The position numbers and the translations under genes were made by a program. This document shows, piece after piece, positions 16,388 through 23,289 of a stretch of DNA of 64,000 nucleotides. Numbering within the stretch: position 1 is the stretch's first letter; each line of letters opens with the position of its first letter. The stretch is from DATMRS01 sp035566015 (GTDB lineage: Bacteria; Pseudomonadota; Alphaproteobacteria; Sphingomonadales; Sphingomonadaceae), in assembly GCA_035566015.1 (NCBI GenBank), contig DATMRS010000020.1:1-64000 (forward strand), read 5' to 3'. The notes beneath the pieces are model-generated. The model was not told where the DNA came from. It made no database searches and saw nothing but the letters and a program-made list of their open reading frames with translations.

Positions 16388-16792
16388 TCACCTCTTCCCC
16401 TTCCCCCATTCGCGCGCCATCGTGTAGCCCAGATAGCCCGTGCCGAAGAGCGCGTAGAGCGGCTCGGGAATCGCCCCCAGATAGGCCGACATCCCCCGGA
16501 TGATCGCCGCCGCCACGTCGGGCCGGTACGCCGCGATCAGCCCCATCGGGATCGACCAGAGCAACAGCAGGTACATGACGTAGAGGAAGGTCGGCCGCGC
16601 GCGGCTCACCCAGCGATCGGCGTCGCGCCGTTCGGCCGCGAGCAGCGCGAGCCGCCGGCCGATTCCCTCCAGCTCCGCCGCGCCCTCCTGCCCCATCAGG
16701 CGCAGCTTCGCCTCGTCACGGGCGCGGGGATCGTCGACAAGGCGGTCGATCAGCCGGAAAACCGGGGCGACGAGGGCGTCGGTGCGGGGCAT
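16388..16792 (-). CDS. Holin of 3TMs, gene-transfer-agent/phage type
   Basis: 134 residues from ATG at 16792. A soluble helical N-terminus (LIDRLVDDPRARDEAKLRL, QEGAAELEGIGRRLALLAAE) is followed by WVSRARPTFLYVMYLLLL and two more hydrophobic spans, ending YTMAREWGKGKR. This matches the three-transmembrane holin family found with gene transfer agents and some phages, which permeabilises the inner membrane for lysis. No capsid, portal or endolysin gene adjoins it, so this is an orphan copy. An open frame running further upstream is not coding in character. Confidence 0.75.
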   Translation of the reverse strand: MPRTDALVAPVFRLIDRLVDDPRARDEAKLRLMGQEGAAELEGIGRRLALLAAERRDADRWVSRARPTFLYVMYLLLLWSIPMGLIAAYRPDVAAAIIRGMSAYLGAIPEPLYALFGTGYLGYTMAREWGKGKR

Positions 16793-16822
16793 CGGGGCTA
16801 CCTTTCCTGTGAGGCCGGACCC

Positions 16823-16845
16823 CATATAACCTATCTGGTTATATG
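16823..16845. promoter_or_regulatory. Strong inverted repeat, probable operator
   Basis: Perfect 9-bp arms CATATAACC (16823-16831) and GGTTATATG (16837-16845) around a 5-bp AT-rich centre, in a very GC-rich background. It lies in the divergent gap between the holin gene and the amidohydrolase gene, about 100 bp before the latter, where a regulator of the downstream cluster would bind. Length and spacing fit MarR- or GntR-type dimers. The bound protein is not known. Confidence 0.7.
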
Positions 16846-16945
16846 TAGGACAGCCCCTTTCCGGCGGATCGCTTTTCCATTTCGGTCGAGACAGACGGCC
16901 TCGCCCCGCCCTATGCTGGCCCGACATGATCGCAAGGAGAAGATG

Positions 16946-17983
16946 ATGGCAGGGAAATTCCGCAAGATCGCGACCGAGGAAGCCTTTTCGATCCCCGAGG
17001 TCGCCGCCGAGTTGAAGCAGGTGTCGCGTGGCCCCGGTCACAGCCTCGACAAATTGCTCGTCAAGGGCATCTACGATCCCGAAAATGACGGCCAGGGCTA
17101 TGGCCAGATGAAGTTCATCGACGGCCTCATCGATATCGAGGGCGAGCGGCTGCGCCAGATGGATCAATATGGCGTCGACATGCACCTCCTCTCGCTCACC
17201 GCGCCGGGCGTGCAGATGTTCGATGCGGATACCGCGACCGATCTCGCCCGCCTCGCCAACGATCGCCTTGCGGAGGTGATCGCGCGTCATCCCACCCGCT
17301 TCGCCGGCCTCGCGAGCTTCGCGCCGCAATCGCCCAAGCGCGCCGCGCGCGAGATGGAGCGCTGCGTCAACGAACTGAAGCTCAACGGCTTCATGATCAA
17401 TTCGCACACCAACAGCGAATATCTCGACGATCCCAAATATTGGCCGATCCTCGAAGCCGCCGAGGCGCTCGACCGCTGCATCTACATCCACCCGCGCGCC
17501 GCGTCGGACGGGTTCAAGGGCCCGCTCCAGGATTACGGCATGGATTCGGCGATGTGGGGCTATGGCATGGAGGTCGGCACCCACGCCGTCCGCATGATGA
17601 CCTCGGGTCTGTTCGATCGCTTTCCCAGGCTCAAGATCTGCATCGGCCATATGGGCGAGGCGGTGCCCTTCTGGCTGTGGCGGATCACCTTCATGAACAG
17701 CCGCGCGCAGAAGATCGGCCGCTCACCCAAGACCGAGCTGACGATGGAAGAATATTTCAAGCGCAACTTCGTCATCACGACGAGCGGCGTCGAGGACCCG
17801 CTGGCGCTCGAATATGCCGTGCGCAAGATCGGGATCGACAATGTCCTCTGGGCGATCGACTATCCCTATCAGCCGATGGAACCGGCGGTCGCGTTCGGCG
17901 ACGCCGCGCCGCTGTCCGATGAGGACAAGGCCAAATTCTATCACAAGAATGCGGAACGCATCTTCCACATCGATCCCGCCTGA
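16946..17983 (+). CDS. Amidohydrolase family protein, aromatic-acid decarboxylase-like (LigW/gamma-resorcylate type)
   Basis: 345 residues from ATG at 16946, with AAGGAGA five bases upstream. It opens KIATEEAFSIPEV, the E-x-A-F version of the first metal motif seen in 5-carboxyvanillate and resorcylate decarboxylases rather than HxH. Further family landmarks are NGFMINSHTNSEYLDD, IYIHPRAAS, MWGYGMEVGTHAVRMM, KICIGHMGEAVPFWLWR and LWAIDYPYQ, giving the His and Asp ligands. Such enzymes use a divalent metal to decarboxylate hydroxybenzoates. The neighbourhood of aromatic catabolic genes supports this, but a hydrolase role is not excluded. Confidence 0.82.
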   Translation: MAGKFRKIATEEAFSIPEVAAELKQVSRGPGHSLDKLLVKGIYDPENDGQGYGQMKFIDGLIDIEGERLRQMDQYGVDMHLLSLTAPGVQMFDADTATDLARLANDRLAEVIARHPTRFAGLASFAPQSPKRAAREMERCVNELKLNGFMINSHTNSEYLDDPKYWPILEAAEALDRCIYIHPRAASDGFKGPLQDYGMDSAMWGYGMEVGTHAVRMMTSGLFDRFPRLKICIGHMGEAVPFWLWRITFMNSRAQKIGRSPKTELTMEEYFKRNFVITTSGVEDPLALEYAVRKIGIDNVLWAIDYPYQPMEPAVAFGDAAPLSDEDKAKFYHKNAERIFHIDPA

Positions 17984-18020
17984 TCGACCGGCCGGGCGCG
18001 AAGCAAGGAAAGGCCGTCAC

Positions 18021-18995
18021 ATGCGAACCACCCGCCTCGGACGGCAAGGTCCCCTTGTTTCCGCGCTCGGCCTCGGCTGCATGGGCATGTCCGATTTCTA
18101 TGGGCCAGCGGACGATGACACGTCGCTCGCCACCCTTGCCCATGCCGCCGAGATCGGCGTCACGCTGCTCGACACCGGCGACTTTTACGGCATGGGCCAT
18201 AATGAGATGCTGATCGGGCGCGCGCTCCGCCGGCTGGGGCGCGATCGCTTCCTGCTCAGCGTCAAGTTCGGCGCGATGCGCGCGCCCGACGGCGGCTTCG
18301 GCGGCTTCGACGCCAGCCCGGCGGCGATGCGTAACTTCCTTGCCTATTCGCTGAAGCGGCTCGGCACCGATCATATCGACATCTACCGCCCCGCCCGGCT
18401 CGATCCGGACGTGCCGATCGAGGAGGTGATCGGCGCCATCGCGCGGATGGTGGAGGCGGGTTATGTCCGCCATATCGGCCTGTCCGAAGTTTCCGCCGGG
18501 ACGATCCGCCGCGCCCATGCGGTCCATCCGATCGTCGACGTCCAGATGGAATATTCGCTGATGTCGCGCACCATCGAGCGCGAGATATTGCCCACGGTGC
18601 GCGAGCTGGGTATCGGCGTCACCGCTTATGGCGTGCTCTCGCGCGGCCTGATCGCGCCGGCGCCGCCCACGGGCCGCGATCGCTTCCCCCGCTTCCAGGG
18701 CGAGGCGCTGGCCGCCAACCGCCGCCTGGTCGATCGGCTGGCCGCGCTGGCGGCGGAGGCGGGCATCACCGTCAGCCAGCTCGCCCTCGCCTGGGTCTTC
18801 TCACGCGATCCCGCGATCGTCCCGCTGATCGGCACGCGCCACAGCGAACGGCTCGACGAAGCCGCCGCCGTCCTCGACCTTCAGCTCCCGCCCGCCCTGC
18901 TCGCCCGCGCCGGCGAGATCGTCTCGCCCGATCGGGTGGCGGGCGCTCGCTACGATCCCCACCAGATGGAAGCGCTCGACAGCGAACGCGGCTGA
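18021..18995 (+). CDS. Aldo/keto reductase, variant without the catalytic His
   Basis: 324 residues. A typical AKR barrel: LGLGCMGMSDFYG, LLDTGDFYGMGHNEML (Asp51, Tyr56), LLSVKFGAM (Lys82), HIGLSEVSAGTIRRAHAVHP, VQMEYSLMSR, AYGVLSRGLI and VPLIGTRHSERLDEA for NADP(H). The fourth tetrad member, His in the YxxHRxDP strand, is Ala125 here (DIYRPARLDP). I recall the same YRPARLDP form in a subset of annotated AKRs, so it may be a subfamily with altered chemistry. It starts 37 bp after the amidohydrolase, likely one transcript. Confidence 0.88.
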   Translation: MRTTRLGRQGPLVSALGLGCMGMSDFYGPADDDTSLATLAHAAEIGVTLLDTGDFYGMGHNEMLIGRALRRLGRDRFLLSVKFGAMRAPDGGFGGFDASPAAMRNFLAYSLKRLGTDHIDIYRPARLDPDVPIEEVIGAIARMVEAGYVRHIGLSEVSAGTIRRAHAVHPIVDVQMEYSLMSRTIEREILPTVRELGIGVTAYGVLSRGLIAPAPPTGRDRFPRFQGEALAANRRLVDRLAALAAEAGITVSQLALAWVFSRDPAIVPLIGTRHSERLDEAAAVLDLQLPPALLARAGEIVSPDRVAGARYDPHQMEALDSERG

Positions 18996-19027
18996 CGGGG
19001 GAAGGGGAAACACGCTCCACAAAAATC

Positions 19028-19119
19028 GTCACCCCGGCGAAAGCCGGGGCCCATGGACTCGGCTCGCTTCTTTATTGGGCGAACCGCCGTCCATGGATTC
19101 CGGCTTCCGCCGGAATGAC
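19028..19119. repeat. REP-like hairpin element
   Basis: Begins GTCACCCCGGCGAAAGCC and ends GGCTTCCGCCGGAATGAC, 92 bp, centre CCCATGGACTCGGCTCGC. It separates the convergent aldo/keto reductase and tandem NTF2 genes. Confidence 0.7.
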
Positions 19120-19164
19120 GGGAAGGGGCAGGCAGCCGTTAGCGGCCTCGCCCCCCCAAAAAAC

Positions 19165-19977
19165 TCACCCCGCGACCTTCTCATATGCCCCGCCGCGCGC
19201 GATCTTGATGTGGGATATCAGCCCGTCGCGCAGCCGGTAGTGGACGAAGACGCGCGCCCGTATCTCCTCCCCCTTCTTCAGCGGCATCACCGGAAAGTCG
19301 GGCGCATCCTCGATCGCGGTGAAGCAGGTCGTCGAATCGAGCGCGATCGCCTCGTCGTCGGCCAGCACCTTGTGCACGATCAGATTCTCGCGAACCTTCC
19401 CGAACATGCCGGTGTAGAAATCGACGATTCCCTGCGCGCCGTGGATCGGCGGCACCACGCCCAGCTCCAACACGACATCGTCGGTGTAGAATGTCCGGAA
19501 GCGATCGAAATCGGCGTTGCTGAACGCCGAGGTATAAGCGCGGAACGCCGCCATCTGGCTGGGATGACCGCCCAGCTTCGGCAGTTTCGACACCTGATAT
19601 TCGGGCGGCCAGGTCGCCGAGTTGAGCCGCACGATCCGCCCGTCCTCGCGCAGATAATAAGTGACGAAGAATTTCACCGTCACGCAATCGCCGGGATGGA
19701 GATGTCCGAAGGGAAAGTCCGCCCGCTCCTTCGTCGCATGGAAATCCATGTCGACCTCGACGAAGACATGATCCTTGCCCTCGATCACCAGTTGCGGGCG
19801 CATCACCTCGCGCACGCCGTCATGCGCCCAGTCGAGGAAGCCCTTGAGCGCGGCCTTGCCCCGCAAATGACGCGTCGTCGCGACGAACTCGCACTCGTCG
19901 GCGTAGAAACGGTCGATCAGCGCGGCATCGTCGCCCGCGTTGAACAGCGCTTCATATTCGGCAAATCGCATCGGCAT
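19165..19977 (-). CDS. Protein with two tandem NTF2/SnoaL-like domains
   Basis: 270 residues. Two similar domains follow each other: residues about 4-130 (FAEYEALFNAGDDAALIDRF, RGKAALKGFLDW, FVEVDMDFHATKER) and about 142-265 (FRAYTSAFSNADFDRFRTFY, IHGAQGIVDFYTGMF, ALDSTTCFTAIED). Each has the helix-pair plus curved-sheet layout of SnoaL folds. It sits just downstream of the Rieske oxygenase (six bases between stop and start), so it probably binds or processes a substrate or product of that enzyme. Function unproven. Confidence 0.75.
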   Translation of the reverse strand: MPMRFAEYEALFNAGDDAALIDRFYADECEFVATTRHLRGKAALKGFLDWAHDGVREVMRPQLVIEGKDHVFVEVDMDFHATKERADFPFGHLHPGDCVTVKFFVTYYLREDGRIVRLNSATWPPEYQVSKLPKLGGHPSQMAAFRAYTSAFSNADFDRFRTFYTDDVVLELGVVPPIHGAQGIVDFYTGMFGKVRENLIVHKVLADDEAIALDSTTCFTAIEDAPDFPVMPLKKGEEIRARVFVHYRLRDGLISHIKIARGGAYEKVAG

Positions 19978-19983
19978 TCCTCT

Positions 19984-21036
19984 CTATTCGGCCGCAACCG
20001 TTTCCGTCTCGCTGCGCTCGGCCGCCAGCGCCTTCGCCACCAGCCGCCGGACGAGCACCGCCCCGCGATCACGCGGCAGGACAACGGGATGCATGTCCCA
20101 CAAATCCTTGTCGCCCATATTCTCCTGAATATCGGCCATCATCGGCGCATCCTCGGTGCGGAAGATGTTGCCGAAGAACCGGGTATAGCGCGCATCCGCC
20201 TCGGGAAAGAGGTCGAAGGTGCGCGCGACGCCCCAGAAATAATGGCTCGTCCCCTCCGTCTCGGGCGTGATGAGATGCGACTGGAGCATATAGGGCGCCA
20301 CGTCGCGCTGCCCCGGCAACGACGCGCAGATGCGGAACTTCATGTTGGACGGGCAGTCCCATACCGTATCGTTCCACTGATCGTAATAGGGCTCGGCCGG
20401 ATCGATCCCGTTGTCGATCGGGGTGCGGCGCGACATGTTGGGCGTCAGCGTCCGGCTATGCACCTGCGCGCCCACCTGGCGGACGCTATATTCCTCGCCG
20501 GGCGCGGGGCCGGCCTCCTCCTTGTAGCCGCCGATCGTGCTGGTATGCAGCCAGAAGAGGTGGGTCAGCTCCATCAGATTGTCGGTGCCCAGCAGATAAT
20601 GTCCCGCGAACGTCTCATGCGCCAGGATCGGGCGCAGCGCCGGATCGTCGAGATGGGCATGATCCGGGATCGCCGCCGGATCGGCCTTCTCGCGGTCGCC
20701 CATCCAGATCCAGAGGACGCCGTGCCGCTCCACAACAGGCCAGGTCGCCACGCGCGCATTGTCGGGCGGGCTTTCGCCATAGGGGCTGCGCGTACAGCGC
20801 CCCCCGGCGTCGAAGCGCAGCCCGTGATAGCCGCATTCCACCTGGTCGCCGACTTTCCGGCCGGTATGGAGATAGGCGAAACGGTGCGGACAGCGGTCGT
20901 GCAGCGCCACCGGATCGCCGTTCGCGGTGCGATAGAACAGCACCGGCTCGTTGAGCAGCCGGCGCGCGAACAGCCCCTCGCCCACCTCGCTCGCCAGCGC
21001 GCCGGCGTACCAGGCGTTACGCACGAAATTGGCCAT
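19984..21036 (-). CDS. Rieske 2Fe-2S aromatic oxygenase, VanA-like O-demethylase type
   Basis: 350 residues. The Rieske domain has Cys49-Pro-His51 (DRCPHRFAYLH) and Cys68-Gly-Tyr-His71 (ECGYHGLRFD) with 16 residues between. The catalytic domain has DNLMELTHLFWLH, giving His159 and His164 for the mononuclear iron. The carboxylate that links Rieske centre and iron is Glu156 where VanA relatives carry Asp (NLMDLTH). Overall order follows vanillate O-demethylase oxygenase rather than ring dihydroxylating enzymes. No reductase or ferredoxin is adjacent. A marR gene starts divergently 53 bp away. Confidence 0.88.
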   Translation of the reverse strand: MANFVRNAWYAGALASEVGEGLFARRLLNEPVLFYRTANGDPVALHDRCPHRFAYLHTGRKVGDQVECGYHGLRFDAGGRCTRSPYGESPPDNARVATWPVVERHGVLWIWMGDREKADPAAIPDHAHLDDPALRPILAHETFAGHYLLGTDNLMELTHLFWLHTSTIGGYKEEAGPAPGEEYSVRQVGAQVHSRTLTPNMSRRTPIDNGIDPAEPYYDQWNDTVWDCPSNMKFRICASLPGQRDVAPYMLQSHLITPETEGTSHYFWGVARTFDLFPEADARYTRFFGNIFRTEDAPMMADIQENMGDKDLWDMHPVVLPRDRGAVLVRRLVAKALAAERSETETVAAE

Positions 21037-21060
21037 GATGCTCCTCCTTCCGTGACAAAG

Positions 21061-21075
21061 GCCGCGCGATGCGGC
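21061..21075. promoter_or_regulatory. Small inverted repeat in the Rieske-marR divergent gap
   Basis: GCCGC (21061-21065) and GCGGC (21071-21075) around GCGAT, in a gap of only 53 bp that must hold both promoters. Placement suits MarR control of both genes. The arms are short and GC-rich, so chance occurrence is possible. Confidence 0.3.
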
Positions 21076-21089
21076 ACTGACCGGCGGGC

Positions 21090-21536
21090 ATGAACAAGGA
21101 CGACACGCCCCACCCGCTCGACGCGCCGTCGACGATCCTCTTGATAAAATGGGCCGAGATGGCGGTGCGCAGCCGTGTCGAGAAGGCGCTGCGCCCGCTC
21201 CGCCTGTCGTCGGGCCAGCTCCTGCTGCTCGTCCTGCTCGAACGATCGGGCGAGAAGACGCCGGCGGCGCTGTCGCGCGCGCTGCATGTCACCCCACAGG
21301 CGATGACGACGCTTCTGAAGCCGCTTGAGGAACGCAAGCTGCTCGCCCGGCGCGAGGATGAGGCCAATCGCCGCCGCATCCTGCTGAGCCTCACCGACGA
21401 GGCCCGCGCGATCCTGCGCGAGGTGCGCGCGCTGACGCCGGCGATCGAGGCGGACCTGATCGCCGGAACGCTCGATTCAGGCGAGGTCAGCGCGCTGCGC
21501 GGGCTGCTGACGCGGATCGCCGCTCCGGATATCTGA
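21090..21536 (+). CDS. MarR family transcriptional regulator (first of two)
   Basis: 148 residues. The winged helix is clear: LRLSSGQLLLLVLLERSGEK, TPAALSRALHVTPQAMTTLL, EERKLLARREDEANRRRILL, SLTDEARAIL. MarR proteins bind palindromes as dimers and release DNA on aromatic ligands. Its divergent position to the Rieske oxygenase, 53 bp apart, makes control of that gene likely. It converges on the GMC oxidoreductase gene. Confidence 0.88.
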   Translation: MNKDDTPHPLDAPSTILLIKWAEMAVRSRVEKALRPLRLSSGQLLLLVLLERSGEKTPAALSRALHVTPQAMTTLLKPLEERKLLARREDEANRRRILLSLTDEARAILREVRALTPAIEADLIAGTLDSGEVSALRGLLTRIAAPDI

Positions 21537-21569
21537 CCTTCCCCGCCGCCCTGCACGATCGACTCCTCT

Positions 21570-21590
21570 TATATAAGGGGTCTTTATATA
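21570..21590. promoter_or_regulatory. AT-rich inverted repeat between convergent genes
   Basis: TATATAA (21570-21576) and TTATATA (21584-21590) are perfect complements around 7 bp; an overlapping near-palindrome CCTCTTATATAAGGGG covers 21565-21580. This lies in the 78-bp gap between the 3' ends of marR and the GMC gene, where no promoter is expected. The half-site ATATAA is shared with the operator at 16823-16845. Confidence 0.4.
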
Positions 21591-21614
21591 TCATGCCGTG
21601 CCGGGGGGCAAGGA

Positions 21615-23276
21615 TCAGGCGGGCACGCCCTGATATTCGGGAACGCGATCGGGCTCGGGCGGCAGCGGGGCGCGGCCGAGGATCATGTCGGCGGCCTTCT
21701 CCGCGACCATGATCGTCGGGCCGTTGGTGTTGCCGCCCGGCACGGTCGGCATGATCGAGGCGTCGACGACGCGCAGCCCCTCGATGCCGTGGACCCGCAA
21801 TTCGGGATCGACGACGCTCATCGTGCCGGTGCCCATCGTGCAGGTGCCCACCGGATGTTGGGTCACGCCGGCATGGCGGCGGATATGCTCGTCCAGCTCG
21901 GCGTCGGTGGTGAGGTTCGCGCCGGGCAGTATCTCCTCGCCGGTCAGGTCGCCCTGCGGCGGCGTGCGATAGATGTGCCGCGCAACCTCGATGCCCGCGC
22001 GCGCGGTGGCGAAATCGGCGGGATCGGCGAAATTGTTGAGCGTGATCGCGGGAAAATCGGTCGGGTCGGCCGACTTGAGCTTCAGCCAGCCGCGGCTGTG
22101 GGGGTGGAGCAGGATCACGTCGGCGGTGATCTGGTCCTCCTGCCGCTTCTTGAAGCCGGGGAACCACATATGCGCGTCCATCCGCACCGGATTGCTCCAG
22201 AGCTGGATATCGGGCTGCGCCAGTTCGGGCCGGGTGCGCACGATGATGTTGCAGCTGTTGACCTGGCTCGCAAACGCCCCCGTCCCCGCCACCGCCCATT
22301 GGAGGACCGAGCGGACCGCGCGATCGAAGCGCAACTCGTTGAGGAAGCTCACCGGCTCCTTCAGCTTGAAATGCACCGGCACGCGCGGATGTTCGGAAAG
22401 GTTGCGGCCGACGCCGGGCAGATCGTGCAGCACGGGAATGCCCAGCTCGCGCAGATGGTCCGCCGGGCCGATGCCCGAGAGCATCAGCAGTTGCGGCGAA
22501 TTGTAGGAGCCGCCCGACAGGATCACCTCGCGATCGGCGTGGACGATATAGACGCCCTGCTCGTCGCGATATTCGACGCCGGTTGCGCGGCCCTTCTCGA
22601 TCAGCACGCGATGCGTGAGCGCGCCTGTCGCCACCGTCAGGTTCGGCCGGCCCCGCGCCGGATCGAGATAGGCGCGCGCCGTGCTGGCGCGGCGGCCGCG
22701 CGCGTCGATCGTCAGTTCGCCGCGCGCGAAGCCTTCCTCCGTTTCGGCATGCAGGTCCTCGCACCGGTTGAACCCGGCCGCCTCCGCCGTCGCCATCAGC
22801 GGATGATGCAGCCGCCCCTCGGTCTGCACCGGCACGACGCTGAGCGGCCCCTTGTCGCCATGATAGGGGCCGGCGCCGCGCCAACTCGTCTCCATCATCC
22901 TGAAATAAGGGAGCACGTCGGCATAGCCCCAGCCGGTGCAGCCCATCTGCCGCCACGTCTCGAAATCGAGGCTGTGGCCGCGCATGAAGAACATGCCGTT
23001 GATCGACGAGGAACCGCCGAGCACGCGGCCGCGCGGGATCGGGATACGCCGCCCGTTCAGATGCGGTTCCGGCTCCGACAGGAACGGCCAGACATATTGC
23101 GGCTTGAACATCGCCCGCATGAAGCCCAGCGGCATGGTGAGCAGGAAATGGCGATGGTGCCCCCCGGCCTCCAACAGCAGGACGCGGTTCGACGGGTCCG
23201 CGCTCAGCCGGTTGGCAAGAACGCAGCCGGCCGATCCCGCGCCGACGATGATATAGTCATAGCTGGCCGCCGGCAT
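21615..23276 (-). CDS. GMC family FAD-dependent oxidoreductase (alcohol/choline dehydrogenase-like)
   Basis: 553 residues, family length. The FAD-binding start DYIIVGAGSAGCVLANRLSA, LLLEAGG, the GGSSSINGMFFMRGH signature, LSGGSYNSPQLLMLSGIGP (second GMC signature) and the C-terminal HPVGTCTMG with catalytic His, then PGGNTNGPTIMVAEKAADMI, are all there. These enzymes oxidise primary alcohols; in lignin-dimer degraders GMC enzymes oxidise side-chain alcohols. It is the last gene of a leftward three-gene run with an aldehyde dehydrogenase and a stilbene-cleaving-type dioxygenase. No signal peptide, so cytoplasmic. Confidence 0.92.
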   Translation of the reverse strand: MPAASYDYIIVGAGSAGCVLANRLSADPSNRVLLLEAGGHHRHFLLTMPLGFMRAMFKPQYVWPFLSEPEPHLNGRRIPIPRGRVLGGSSSINGMFFMRGHSLDFETWRQMGCTGWGYADVLPYFRMMETSWRGAGPYHGDKGPLSVVPVQTEGRLHHPLMATAEAAGFNRCEDLHAETEEGFARGELTIDARGRRASTARAYLDPARGRPNLTVATGALTHRVLIEKGRATGVEYRDEQGVYIVHADREVILSGGSYNSPQLLMLSGIGPADHLRELGIPVLHDLPGVGRNLSEHPRVPVHFKLKEPVSFLNELRFDRAVRSVLQWAVAGTGAFASQVNSCNIIVRTRPELAQPDIQLWSNPVRMDAHMWFPGFKKRQEDQITADVILLHPHSRGWLKLKSADPTDFPAITLNNFADPADFATARAGIEVARHIYRTPPQGDLTGEEILPGANLTTDAELDEHIRRHAGVTQHPVGTCTMGTGTMSVVDPELRVHGIEGLRVVDASIMPTVPGGNTNGPTIMVAEKAADMILGRAPLPPEPDRVPEYQGVPA

Positions 23277-23289
23277 TGTCCTGTCCTCC

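Noticed and set aside
16388..16792. Prophage or gene transfer agent cluster around the holin
   Set aside because: No capsid, portal, terminase, tail or lysin gene lies on either side; neighbours are hslV and a metabolic gene.
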